Source: Aldehydirespirator sp965204875 (GTDB taxonomy: Bacteria; Actinomycetota; Acidimicrobiia; Acidimicrobiales; Aldehydirespiratoraceae). Taken from it: a stretch of 64,000 nt of DNA. Positions 54,901-63,722 of this stretch are shown in pieces. Below the pieces are notes generated by a model, which was not told where the DNA came from, searched no databases, and was given only the letters and a program-made list of their open reading frames with translations. The stretch lies in NCBI GenBank assembly GCA_965204875.1, contig OZ242020.1:1674001-1738000 (forward strand), in the 5' to 3' direction. The position numbers and the translations under genes were made by a program. The stretch's first letter is position 1. The number at the start of each line of letters is the position of its first letter.

Positions 54901-55809
54901 ATGAGGGTGCGCCGCCGCGAGCGTGCGGGGCGCACCCTCAAGGGCACCCAACCGACCGCCTACCTGTACCTGCTGCCGGCGTTCGCGTTCTTCACGGCCT
55001 TCGCGGTCATCCCGCTGGGCCGCACGGTGCGCCTCTCCTTCTACGAGTGGAACGGCATCACCGACCAGGTTTTCACGGGACTCGACAACTACGTCACCGT
55101 CTTCACCGACGACAAGATCCGCGAGGCGCTGGGTCACTCGGTGGTGCTGATCTTCTTCTACGCGCTGCTGCCGATCACGATCGCGCTGGCGGTGGTGGGG
55201 CTGATGGTGAGGGTGCGCCTGCGCGACCGCGCCTTCTACCGCTCGGTCCTGTTCATCCCGACGATCCTGCCGCTGACGGTGGTGGCCGTGGCCTGGCGGT
55301 GGATCTACGCCCCCGACGGACCGCTCAATAGGGGACTCGACCTGGTGGGCCTCGACGCGGTCAGCCGCGCCTGGCTGGGCGATTTCACGTTCGCTCTGCC
55401 CGCGCTGGGCATGGTCGGCACGTGGGTCACGTTCGGGCTCGTCTTCGTGCTGTTCGCGGCGGGCGTGCAGAAGATCCCCGTCGAGCTCTACGAGGCCGCG
55501 CGCATCGACGGCGCCGGAATGGTGCGCGAGTTCTTCAAGGTCACGCTGCCGGCGCTGCGCGGCGAGATCACGGTGGCGCTGATCCTGACCATCACCGCGG
55601 CGCTGCGCAACTTCGACCTGGTGTTCGTGATGACCCGTGGCGGGCCCGGCACCACCACCGAGGTGCCTTCGGTGTTCATCTTCCGGTCGGTGTTCCAGAC
55701 GCGCGAGGTCGGCCTGGGCGCGGCCATCGGCATCGTGCTGATGATCGAGCTGCTGGTGGTCAACATGGCGGTCCTCTGGTATCGCCGCCGCGGCGAGGTG
55801 CGGTCGTGA
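54901..55809 (+). CDS. Sugar ABC transporter permease, MalF/UgpA-like
   Basis: 302 residues with about six membrane helices (YLYLLPAFAFFTAFAVIPLGRTV, SVVLIFFYALLPITIALAVVGL, SVLFIPTILPLTVVAVAWRWIYAP). The EAA loop for ATPase contact reads LYEAARIDGAGMVREFFKVTLPALR. It pairs with the next permease. It starts 37 bases after the binding-protein stop. Confidence 0.9.
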   Translation: MRVRRRERAGRTLKGTQPTAYLYLLPAFAFFTAFAVIPLGRTVRLSFYEWNGITDQVFTGLDNYVTVFTDDKIREALGHSVVLIFFYALLPITIALAVVGLMVRVRLRDRAFYRSVLFIPTILPLTVVAVAWRWIYAPDGPLNRGLDLVGLDAVSRAWLGDFTFALPALGMVGTWVTFGLVFVLFAAGVQKIPVELYEAARIDGAGMVREFFKVTLPALRGEITVALILTITAALRNFDLVFVMTRGGPGTTTEVPSVFIFRSVFQTREVGLGAAIGIVLMIELLVVNMAVLWYRRRGEVRS

Positions 55810-55887
55810 GCGCATTCCCGGCTCTCGCGGGCCGGCGGGGCGGGTGCGGGTCGTGGCCGTGAGCACACTTCTGGCTCTAGCCGGCCG

Positions 55888-56736
55888 GTGGGTCGGGTCC
55901 GGGTCGTGATCGAGTCGCGTGCCGAGAAGCGCAGCATCCACCTGGTGCTGACCGCGGCGAGCGTCATCGCGCTCTACCCGCTGCTGTCGATCCTGCTGCT
56001 GGCCCTGAACGAGCCCGGCAAGCGGGTGGCCGGGTTCACCATCCCGTCGAAGCTGTCGCTGGCGAACTTCACCACCGCCTGGGAGCGGGGCAACTTCGCC
56101 CAGGCGCTGTGGTCGAGCGCGGTCGTTGCGGTGACGGTCGTGGCCGTGAGCGTGGCCCTCTCGATCCTGGCCGGCTACGCCTTCGCCTCGATGCGTTTCC
56201 CGTTCAAGGGGACGCTGTTCGTGGTGCTGCTGGCCGGGCTGATGCTGCCGTATGAGGCGCTGATCATCCCGCTGTATTTCGGCTTCCGCGATCTGGGGCT
56301 GATCGACTCGAGATGGGCGGTGATCCTGCCGCAGATCGGCTTCAGCGTCTCGTTCGGGACGTTCTGGATGCGCACTGCCTTCAGCGCGCAGGACCCCACG
56401 CTGGTCGAGGCGGCGCAACTCGACGGCGCCAACAGCTGGGACGTCCTGCGGCGGGTGCTGCTGCCGGTCGTGAACCCCGCGGTTATGTCACTGTCGGCAC
56501 TGCTGTTCCTGTTCACCTGGAACGACTTCCTGCTGGCGCTGGTGCTGCTGCCCCAGAACGAGGCGGCGCAGACCGCGCCGCTGGCACTGTCCTTCTTCGC
56601 CGGGCTCCGCCGCGGCGGCGATCCCTCGACGATCGCGGCCGCGGCGCTGATCGTGGCCCTGCCGGTGCTGGTCGTCTACATAGTCATGCAGCGCCGTTTC
56701 ATCCAAGGCATCACGACCGGTGCCACCAAGGGATGA
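55888..56736 (+). CDS. Sugar ABC transporter permease, MalG/UgpE-like
   Basis: 282 residues from GTG 55888 (GTG 55906 is also possible). Six membrane helices and the EAA loop VEAAQLDGANSWDVLRRVLLPVVNP. GYAFASMRFPFKGTLF and LLAGLMLPYEALIIPLYF are typical of MalG-type subunits. The preceding 78 bases hold a near-duplicate of short sequence around the first permease end but no gene. Confidence 0.9.
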   Translation: MGRVRVVIESRAEKRSIHLVLTAASVIALYPLLSILLLALNEPGKRVAGFTIPSKLSLANFTTAWERGNFAQALWSSAVVAVTVVAVSVALSILAGYAFASMRFPFKGTLFVVLLAGLMLPYEALIIPLYFGFRDLGLIDSRWAVILPQIGFSVSFGTFWMRTAFSAQDPTLVEAAQLDGANSWDVLRRVLLPVVNPAVMSLSALLFLFTWNDFLLALVLLPQNEAAQTAPLALSFFAGLRRGGDPSTIAAAALIVALPVLVVYIVMQRRFIQGITTGATKG

Positions 56737-56737
56737 C

Positions 56738-57547
56738 GTGCACCCGGTGAGGCAGGCGGCTCTTCACCGCCGTTTCGGGACGCCGCGGGAGCTCGGTGCG
56801 GCGGCGGCCGCCGCGCTCGCGGCCCGGATCTCCGAGAGCTGCCAGGCCGGTCGCAGGTTCCTGCTCGGCTGCCCTGGCGGCCGCACCCCCAGGCCGATCT
56901 TCGCAGAACTGGGAGGTGTCTGCCTCCGGCAGCAGATCGACTGCTCAGGCTTGGTGATCGTGATGATGGACGACTACCTGGACCCCGGCTCGGCCACCCC
57001 TGGGCCGGTGCCGCTCAGCGCTCACCACTCTTGCCGCCGCTTCGCGGAGCACGAGATCCGCCGTGTGATCGGTCGGGGGCTGCCTGCGGCCCGTGCGATC
57101 CCACCGGATTCCGTGTGGTTCCCCGACCCCGCCGACCCGGCCGCCTATGACGCCCGGATCGCCGCGGCGGGAGGGATTGACGTGTTCATCTGCGCCAGCG
57201 GCGCGTCCGACGGCCACGTCGCCTTCCGCGGGCCGGGCTCGGATCTGGAGGCCGCTACCTCGATCGTGGAGTTGGCCCCCACCACCCGCGCTGACAACAT
57301 CGTGACCTTTCCCGACTTCGTCTCGGTTGACGAGGTGCCGACGCACGGCGTGTCGGTGGGGCTGGGCACGATCCGGCGGCATTCCAGAGCCGTGTGGATG
57401 GTGCTGCACGGTGCCGACAAGTCCGTCTCGCTGCGGCGTGTCACGGGCACCGACCGCCACGATCCGGCCTGGCCCGCGACATTCATACACGAGTGTCGCG
57501 GCGCCGAGATCTGGAGCGACGCCGCCGCCGAGGCCCCGCAGCGTTAG
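56738..57547 (+). CDS. NagB-like sugar-phosphate isomerase/deaminase
   Basis: 269 residues from GTG 56738, with AAGGGA just upstream; an earlier GTG at 56720 would overlap the permease. FLLGCPGGRTPRPIFAEL, LVIVMMDDYL and IDVFICASGASDGHVAFRGPGSDL follow the glucosamine-6-phosphate deaminase / 6-phosphogluconolactonase fold. The catalytic-site loop differs from true NagB (SGASDGH instead of GIGxDGH), so the exact reaction is uncertain. Its place behind the sugar importer and near a sugar kinase and GH4 hydrolase suggests amino-sugar use. Confidence 0.72.
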   Translation: MHPVRQAALHRRFGTPRELGAAAAAALAARISESCQAGRRFLLGCPGGRTPRPIFAELGGVCLRQQIDCSGLVIVMMDDYLDPGSATPGPVPLSAHHSCRRFAEHEIRRVIGRGLPAARAIPPDSVWFPDPADPAAYDARIAAAGGIDVFICASGASDGHVAFRGPGSDLEAATSIVELAPTTRADNIVTFPDFVSVDEVPTHGVSVGLGTIRRHSRAVWMVLHGADKSVSLRRVTGTDRHDPAWPATFIHECRGAEIWSDAAAEAPQR

Positions 57548-57567
57548 ATCCCCCGCGGGTGTCAGGG

Positions 57568-59931
57568 TCAGCTGCTTCTGAAGGCGGTGCGCAAGTCGAA
57601 TCGTGCTATGTCGTCGGCGGTGTCGGGCTCATAGGACGACCAGCGAATCGTCGCTGAACGCTCCCCTCGCTCCACCTGTCCCAGCGCAGCCTCGAAACGC
57701 GAGTGGCCGGTCAAGGCGCCGTCTAGGTCGAACACGTCGTCGGGTTCGTAGACCAGCAGCATCGGCAACACGCCCGCGCCGGTGTCGGAGTCCACTACCA
57801 CCGTGTCGTTCGCCGCGTCGGCGACAAGCACGTTGAGCCAGGCTGCCTGCTCGACGGCGGTCACCCGCTGGGCCCAGTAGATTGTGGTGCTGGCGCAGAT
57901 GTCCGCGCCCCGCGGGTTGGCCGTGGAGCGGCAGCCCGTGTCAGCGGTGCCGCTGGAGTCGCCGTCCCAGGCAACAGTCAGAGTCTCAGCGACCGCGACG
58001 CGTCCTCGATGTTCGTAGCTGAACTGCACCCGACCGTCGGAGTCCGTGGAGCGTGCGGGCGGCAGCACCGATAGCAGCGTGTCGCCGGCGTCGGTGTAGT
58101 CGCCGTCGCGGTTGGCATCGATGTTGAGGCTGCTGGAGATGCTGACTCTGCGGTTGGCGAGAGGCCGGCCGAACTGGTCTGTGAGCGTCACCTCCACGAC
58201 GGCGTTCTGCGAGCGGCCGAGGAGCTGATATGCCTGCGTGGGGCGTGCGCGCAGCCCTTCCGAGCGTACTCCGTCGTCAGCGAACACGGCCCAGCCGCCG
58301 TGCCAGACCTTCTGGTCGCCGGGATGGTTCGGAGCGTTCGTGCGGGCCTCGACGACCCATTGAACAGTGCGCTGGTTCGCGGCCTGCGGGTCGGGGTCTG
58401 AGGCTGTCACCTCGAAACGGAGCTTGCCGTTGCGGTCGGTGCGCAACAGTCGTGCCTCTTGCTGACTGACGAGGCCGCCGACGCCGGCGGGTCTGTCGCC
58501 GTCGAGGCCTCCGCCTGGGATGGGCCAGCCGTTGAAGGTCTTGATCACCACCGAGTATTCGGCGGGTCTGCGGCCGTCGAGGCCGACGGATGTGGCAGGC
58601 CGCAGAGCGTGCCTGGCCAGATCACCGGAGCGGAGCTGTAGCTCGACTTCGTAGTTGGTGCCGAAGCGTTGCTGCGAGATCCTCGACGTTGATGTCTCTG
58701 GGACGATGACGGTGGCGGCAACGGTGGCCGGGTCAGGGGGACGCACCGTCAGTTCGTGGTAGCTGAACCGGTTGCTCCGATTGAAACGCTGCCGAGTCTC
58801 GCCCGCCCACACGGTCACTGTCACACCGGACCCGATCTGCGTGGCGGTGAGCGTGCCGAGGTTGGCGTTGCCGGCACCGTCGAGCCGGATGTCGGTACTG
58901 TCGATCAGGCACGGGCCGGCGACCGGTCCGGTCAGGGCGCTTGCGCAGTTCCCGTAAAACGCCTCGGCCCGCAGCTGCGAACCGGCCGGCGGATGGAACC
59001 TTGTCGGCGTGTTCTGCCGGGCTGCGTCTTGCGGGTCCGTGCCGGCCCAGCCCTCGCCACGGACCGAGGCCACGATCGCCCGGTCGGCGTTCTGCTGGGC
59101 CGTCACGCCGAAGGGTCGCAGGTTGGTATGGGCGAGCGTGCGGGTGATGAACGACGCCATCTGCTTGCGCAGCACCGGCTCGTCGGGAGCGAACCGGGTC
59201 GCTCCCGCGGCGTCGGATTGTGCGGTGCCTGTGGTGATGCCGAGCTCGTAGGCGTAGCTGATCGCGTCGTCGATGGCGGCGGGCTGGGTGCGGCGAGCGT
59301 CAGCGAAGTGGTCGAGCGTCTGACCTGCGCCGAGTCTGAGTTCGCCGCGTCGGGCGCCGCTGCCGTGGAAGAGGTCAGGGTTGGCGAGCCGCAGGAACTC
59401 GACGAGCGCCACGGCCATCTCAGCGCGGGTGATCGGCTGGTGCGGCTCGAAGAGCGTGCTGCTGCGCCCCTCGAGCACGCCCGCGACGGCTAGCCGCCCC
59501 ACAGCCCGGGCGCGTTCAGGGTCGAGTCCCGCTGTGTCGGTGAAGTCTGCGTCACCTTCGCGTGGCAGCCGCACATCGGCGGCTTCGACAGCGCGGTGCA
59601 CGAACAGCGCCATCTGGGAGCGCGTGACGTTGCGGCCCGGCGCGAACATGGTGGGGGTGCGGCCTTTGGTGATGCCGTAGTAGGCGAGGCAGTCGATGGC
59701 GGCCTCCGCTCCGATGCCTCGGGTGTCAGCGAACCCTGCGCTTGTGGTGGCGTCGCCGAGGCATGCGGTGAACTCTGCTGCGGCGTCTGGTTCGGCGCGG
59801 TTGTCGCTGCCGGCTCTGACCTCGGCGCTCGAGGCAGTCTGAGACGCAGCGGCGAGCGCAGCGGCGGTGATGGCTGTGACGGTGAGAGCGGCGAGCAGCG
59901 CGGGCGGGCGAGGCAGGGAACGAAGCACCAT
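57568..59931 (-). CDS. SLH-domain surface protein
   Basis: 787 residues from ATG 59931; the much longer frame upstream is shadow. A signal peptide (LLAALTVTAITAAALAAASQTASSA) precedes three SLH-like repeats: IDCLAYYGITKGRTPTMFAPGRNVTRSQMALFVHRAVEA, LAVAGVLEGRSSTLFEPHQPITRAEMAVALVEFLR and YAYELGITTGTAQSD...FAPDEPVLRKQMASFITR (in parts), which attach proteins to the cell-wall polymer. The rest is beta-rich with Ig-like blocks (VVEVTLTDQFGRPLANRRVSIS, DSDGRVQFSYEHRGRVAVAETLTVAWDGD). It converges with the NagB-like gene 20 bases apart. Likely a structural or adhesive envelope protein. Confidence 0.85.
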   Translation of the reverse strand: MVLRSLPRPPALLAALTVTAITAAALAAASQTASSAEVRAGSDNRAEPDAAAEFTACLGDATTSAGFADTRGIGAEAAIDCLAYYGITKGRTPTMFAPGRNVTRSQMALFVHRAVEAADVRLPREGDADFTDTAGLDPERARAVGRLAVAGVLEGRSSTLFEPHQPITRAEMAVALVEFLRLANPDLFHGSGARRGELRLGAGQTLDHFADARRTQPAAIDDAISYAYELGITTGTAQSDAAGATRFAPDEPVLRKQMASFITRTLAHTNLRPFGVTAQQNADRAIVASVRGEGWAGTDPQDAARQNTPTRFHPPAGSQLRAEAFYGNCASALTGPVAGPCLIDSTDIRLDGAGNANLGTLTATQIGSGVTVTVWAGETRQRFNRSNRFSYHELTVRPPDPATVAATVIVPETSTSRISQQRFGTNYEVELQLRSGDLARHALRPATSVGLDGRRPAEYSVVIKTFNGWPIPGGGLDGDRPAGVGGLVSQQEARLLRTDRNGKLRFEVTASDPDPQAANQRTVQWVVEARTNAPNHPGDQKVWHGGWAVFADDGVRSEGLRARPTQAYQLLGRSQNAVVEVTLTDQFGRPLANRRVSISSSLNIDANRDGDYTDAGDTLLSVLPPARSTDSDGRVQFSYEHRGRVAVAETLTVAWDGDSSGTADTGCRSTANPRGADICASTTIYWAQRVTAVEQAAWLNVLVADAANDTVVVDSDTGAGVLPMLLVYEPDDVFDLDGALTGHSRFEAALGQVERGERSATIRWSSYEPDTADDIARFDLRTAFRSS

Positions 59932-60020
59932 GGGCAAGCCTTTCTGCTGGAGCGTTGACACAACAATAGACGGGGAGGGGGACAATGGACGGAGGGTCGG
60001 CGTCCGGCGGAGGGCCGCGG

Positions 60021-60044
60021 CGTCGTGTCGTCGTGTCGTCGTGT
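60021..60044. repeat. Three perfect 8-bp tandem repeats before the Gfo/Idh gene
   Basis: CGTCGTGT three times without interruption, ending 13 bases before the GTG start at 60058, in the 126-bp divergent region shared with the SLH gene. Its length could change by slippage and alter promoter or ribosome-site spacing. Confidence 0.85.
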
Positions 60045-60057
60045 AATGTGAGCAGCC

Positions 60058-61218
60058 GTGAACGGCACAGAACCCGCCGTCACGCCTTCGGGCCGCGAGC
60101 GGCTGCGGCTCGGGATCGTCGGGCTGGGCAGCGTGTTCGAGCCGTACGCGGCGCTGATCCGTGAGCTGCGATACGAGGGCCGCGTCGAGGTGGTCGCCGC
60201 ATGCGACGCCATCGAGGGTCGGGCCCGTCGGGTGCAGGACTTCCTGCATTCCGAGGCTGCCTTCAGCATTGACCACCGCGACGTGGTCCGGCGCGACGAC
60301 GTGGATGCGGTCTTGGTCCTCACGGCGATGCCCAGCCACGGCGAGATAGCCGCCGCGGCCCTGGCCGCCGGCAAGCACGTGCTCGTGGAGAAGCCCATGT
60401 CGATCCGCCTGGACGAGGCCGCCGAGCTTGTTGCGACGGCCGCCGCCAGTGTCGGGCTGCTCGTGTGTGCCCCGCACGTGGTGTTGAGTCCCACCTATCA
60501 GGCGCTGTGGAAGCGGGTTGTCGATGACGGCGAGATCGGCACGGTGCTCACTGCCAGGGCGCGTTACGGATGGTCGGGGCCGACGTGGGGACGCTGGTAC
60601 TACGACACCGGCGGCGGGCCGCTGTTCGATCTCGGCGTCTACAACATCACCTCGCTCACCGGGCTGATGGGAAGCGTTGAGCGGGTCACGGCCGTGGCGG
60701 GCACGGCCGTGCCGCGCCGGGTGGTGGACGGCGAGACCATCGAGGTGGGGAACTTCGACAACTACCAGGTGCTCCTCGACTTCGGCGATGCCCGCCTCGC
60801 GGTCGTGACCACCGGGTTCACCATGCACGAGTACCGCTCGCCGGCGATCGAGCTGTACGGCTCGGGCGGGGTGGCCCAGATGCTGGGCGACGACTGGGCA
60901 CCTCAGGGCTACGAGATCCTGCGCGCCGATTCGGCCGGCTGGACCAGCTACGCCGAGGTGGACCCCGCCTGGCCCTGGACCGCCGGCCTGCGACACCTCG
61001 TTGATTGCGTCCTGGACGGGGCTGAGCTGCTGATCCGTCCCGAGCACGCCTATCACTGCCTGGAGGTGATGGTGAAGGCGCAGCTGGCGGCCGTTTCGGG
61101 ACAGGCGCAAGATGTGGACAGCAGGATCGACCCGCTGCCTTATGAGCCGGAGGCGATCTACGTCCAGCGCGGCGGCAAGACCGGCCACGACGACCGGATC
61201 CGTCGCCACCGCGAGTAG
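60058..61218 (+). CDS. Gfo/Idh/MocA-family oxidoreductase
   Basis: 386 residues from GTG 60058. N-terminal Rossmann motif LGIVGLGSVFEPYAALI, the hallmark HVLVEKPMSIRLDEA and the C-terminal beta-sheet domain (RARYGWSGPTWGRWYYDTGGGPLFDLGVYNI, in parts). These enzymes oxidise or epimerise sugars using NAD(P). It heads a run with a sugar kinase and a GH4 enzyme. The reaction on this sugar is not known. Confidence 0.88.
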   Translation: MNGTEPAVTPSGRERLRLGIVGLGSVFEPYAALIRELRYEGRVEVVAACDAIEGRARRVQDFLHSEAAFSIDHRDVVRRDDVDAVLVLTAMPSHGEIAAAALAAGKHVLVEKPMSIRLDEAAELVATAAASVGLLVCAPHVVLSPTYQALWKRVVDDGEIGTVLTARARYGWSGPTWGRWYYDTGGGPLFDLGVYNITSLTGLMGSVERVTAVAGTAVPRRVVDGETIEVGNFDNYQVLLDFGDARLAVVTTGFTMHEYRSPAIELYGSGGVAQMLGDDWAPQGYEILRADSAGWTSYAEVDPAWPWTAGLRHLVDCVLDGAELLIRPEHAYHCLEVMVKAQLAAVSGQAQDVDSRIDPLPYEPEAIYVQRGGKTGHDDRIRRHRE

Positions 61219-61251
61219 CCGTTTCCAAGTGACAGCGATTTCGGGGCAACC

Positions 61252-62262
61252 ATGACCGGGGGCCGGTGCGTGCTTGGGGTGGATGGTGGCAACACCAAGA
61301 CCACGGCGGTCGTGTTGGACGGCTCGTCGGGCGAGGTCGCCGGCGTGGGCGACGGCGGCTGCAGCGACATCTACGGCGTGGCGTCGGCCGCGCTGGCGCT
61401 GGCCGAGCTCGACCGGGTCGTGGAGGCCGCCCTGCGTGAGGCCGGCCTCGGACCCGGCGACCTGAGCGCGGCGGTGTTCAGCCTCGCCGGCGCTGACTGG
61501 CCCGAGGACTACGAGTACCTGCGCCGGCACCTGCGCCGCTGGCATTTCGGGTTCGAACCCGTCGTGATCAACGACTCTATGGGCGGCCTGCGACTGGGCT
61601 CTCCGCACTGGGAGGGGATCGCGGTCATCTGCGGCACCGGCAACGCCGTGGGGGCGCGCCGGCGTGACGGCGCCTGCTTCCATCTCGGCTTCTGGCCCGA
61701 CACCGTGGGTGCCGGCTCGCTGAGCCAGGCGGCGCTGGACGCGGTGCTGAGGGAGCATCTGGGACTCGGCCCGACCACATCGCTCACCGCCGGGGCGCTC
61801 GGGCTTTACGGCGCGGCCGATCCGATCGAGCTGCTGCACCGCTTCACCCGCAGGGGCGGGTATAGCAGGCAGGAGGTGGTGCGCATGAGCCCGCTGCTGC
61901 TGGACGAGGCCGACCGGGGCGACGAGGTGGCGCTGGGGATCGTGTCCGCTGCAGGCCGGGCCATGGGCGGCCAGGGACGCGTGTCGGCGGAGCGGGTCGG
62001 GCTCGGCGTGTCCGGCACCGTCACGGTGATGACGGGCGGCCTGTTCCAACATCACACCACGGTGCTGGTGGATGCGGTGATGAGCGAGCTGCCAGGCGCC
62101 CGGGCCGTGCGCACGACGCTTCCGCCGGTCGTCGGCGCGCTGATGGCGGCACTGGACCAGCTAGGCGAGCCGTCCGATGCCGCTGCGATAGACCGTTCGC
62201 TGCACTGCTATAGGCTCGGGGTCGATGCACGGCGCTCACATGATGCGGGCACTGCCACATGA
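61252..62262 (+). CDS. BadF/BadG-type ATPase, N-acetylglucosamine kinase-like
   Basis: 336 residues. Phosphate-1 motif LGVDGGNTKTTAVVLD, VINDSMGGLRLGS and ICGTGNAVGARR are the ATPase-fold signatures of the N-acetylglucosamine kinase branch. It would phosphorylate an amino sugar taken up or released by the nearby genes. The 3' end runs into a repeat array (62211-62318) that also covers the upstream region of the GH4 gene. Confidence 0.83.
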   Translation: MTGGRCVLGVDGGNTKTTAVVLDGSSGEVAGVGDGGCSDIYGVASAALALAELDRVVEAALREAGLGPGDLSAAVFSLAGADWPEDYEYLRRHLRRWHFGFEPVVINDSMGGLRLGSPHWEGIAVICGTGNAVGARRRDGACFHLGFWPDTVGAGSLSQAALDAVLREHLGLGPTTSLTAGALGLYGAADPIELLHRFTRRGGYSRQEVVRMSPLLLDEADRGDEVALGIVSAAGRAMGGQGRVSAERVGLGVSGTVTVMTGGLFQHHTTVLVDAVMSELPGARAVRTTLPPVVGALMAALDQLGEPSDAAAIDRSLHCYRLGVDARRSHDAGTAT

Positions 62263-62318
62263 TGCGGACACTGCGCTGCTGGAACGTGCCGTAGGCTCGG
62301 GGTTCATGCGCGGCGCTC
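62211..62318. repeat. Nested direct repeats at the kinase/GH4 junction
   Basis: A 27-bp unit at 62211-62237 recurs at 62292-62318 with three mismatches (core TAGGCTCGGGG). Between them a 19-bp unit is tandemly repeated at 62237-62255 and 62256-62274 (18 of 19 identical). The kinase stop codon lies inside the second 19-bp unit. Confidence 0.75.
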
Positions 62319-62341
62319 GGCCACATAGCTCCACCACATAA

Positions 62342-63643
62342 GTGGCGCGAATCAAGCTCGCCTACATCGGCGGCGGGTCAACCCGTGCGCCGGGCACGAT
62401 GGCCAGCTTCGCCCATCAGGGTGAGAACTTCGACGGTTCCGAGGTGGTGCTCATCGACTTGAACGAGGAGCGCCTGGCTCTGGCGAGGCAGATCGCGCAG
62501 CGCATGATGTCGGCGCGGGGACTCGACATCAGCGTGACGGCCACCACCGACCGTCTCGGGGGACTTCAGGGCTGCGACGCGGTGCTCACCAGCTTCCGGC
62601 CTGGCGGTTTCGAGGCCCGTGTTCTGGATGAGCGCATCCCGCTGTCACACAATGTCATCGGCCAGGAGACGCAGGGCCCGGGCGGTTTCTTCATGGCGCT
62701 GCGGTCGATCACCGCCATGAAGGAGATCCTTGCCGATGTCGACAGGGCTTGTCCCGACGCGACGATCTTCAACTACACCAACCCCGTGAACATCGTGTCG
62801 CAGGCCGTGTCGGACAACTCCGGCGCCGACATCGTGTCACTGTGCGAGGGCCCCATCGTCTATCCCAGGATGCTGGCCGAAGCGGTCGGTCTCGATCCCG
62901 CCAAGCTCGACGTCGCCAGCGTCGGGCTCAACCACGGGTCGTGGTCGGTGAGGCACCGCTACGACGGTCGGCCCCTGATACCGGTGCTGCAGGACAAGTG
63001 GAACTCCGAAGCCGACGACCCCGGCTTGGACGGCTGGGAGCGCCGCATGCTGCAGCTGGCCGCGGCGATGGACTCGGTGCCCAGCGGCTACTTCCAGTAC
63101 TACTACTTCGAGGACGAGATACTCGCTGAGTACCACGCCAAGGCCACCACTCGCGCCGAGGACATCCTGGCCGAGGTGCCGTCATATTGGACGCACTACA
63201 CCGAGCAGGCCCGAAGCGACGACCCGCAGCTTGATCCCGCGAGGTCGCGGGGCGGGATCCACGAACTGGAACTGGCGATCGACTGCATGGACGCCGTGTT
63301 CAACGACCGCGACGAGGTGATGACCGTCAACGTCGCCAACAACGGCAGCATCGACGGGTTCGAGGATTCACTCGTGGTGGAGACCCTGGGACGCTGCGAC
63401 GCGAGCGGTGTGCGCCCGATCGACATGCCGGGCCTGCCGGCTCACCTGCGCGGCCTGGTCGAGGCGCTGGCCTACTACCAGCAATCCGCCGCTGATGCGG
63501 CCTGGGGTGGGACGAGCCACGAGGCCGTCCAGGCTCTCGCCTCGCACCCGCTGGTCAGGTCGATCCACAAAGCCGAGGCCCTATACCGCGAGATGGCCCA
63601 CGCCCACCGCGACTACCTCCCCGACCGCCTGATCCCCGCCTAG
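62342..63643 (+). CDS. Glycoside hydrolase family 4 protein (6-phospho-glycosidase-like)
   Basis: 433 residues from GTG 62342. GH4 enzymes cleave glycosides by an NAD- and metal-dependent redox mechanism. The NAD motif is YIGGGSTRAPG; TIFNYTNPVNIVSQAV, SLCEGPIVYPRML (metal-binding Cys) and GLNHGSWSVR (metal-binding His) are GH4 hallmarks; VNVANNGSI is near the C-terminal substrate site. With the sugar importer, kinase and NagB-like gene nearby it probably acts on a phosphorylated disaccharide. The exact glycoside is not predictable. Confidence 0.9.
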   Translation: MARIKLAYIGGGSTRAPGTMASFAHQGENFDGSEVVLIDLNEERLALARQIAQRMMSARGLDISVTATTDRLGGLQGCDAVLTSFRPGGFEARVLDERIPLSHNVIGQETQGPGGFFMALRSITAMKEILADVDRACPDATIFNYTNPVNIVSQAVSDNSGADIVSLCEGPIVYPRMLAEAVGLDPAKLDVASVGLNHGSWSVRHRYDGRPLIPVLQDKWNSEADDPGLDGWERRMLQLAAAMDSVPSGYFQYYYFEDEILAEYHAKATTRAEDILAEVPSYWTHYTEQARSDDPQLDPARSRGGIHELELAIDCMDAVFNDRDEVMTVNVANNGSIDGFEDSLVVETLGRCDASGVRPIDMPGLPAHLRGLVEALAYYQQSAADAAWGGTSHEAVQALASHPLVRSIHKAEALYREMAHAHRDYLPDRLIPA

Positions 63644-63722
63644 CACGACCGTGGTGCCCGCACCGCCACGGATTGCGCTCAGGAGCCTGCGTTGTGAGTG
63701 ACGATGCGAGGCCAATCAAGTG

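Noticed and set aside
59932..62055. N-terminal extension of the SLH protein to about 1,495 residues
   Set aside because: The extension lies opposite the Gfo/Idh and kinase genes, has antisense composition, and a good signal peptide starts at 59931.
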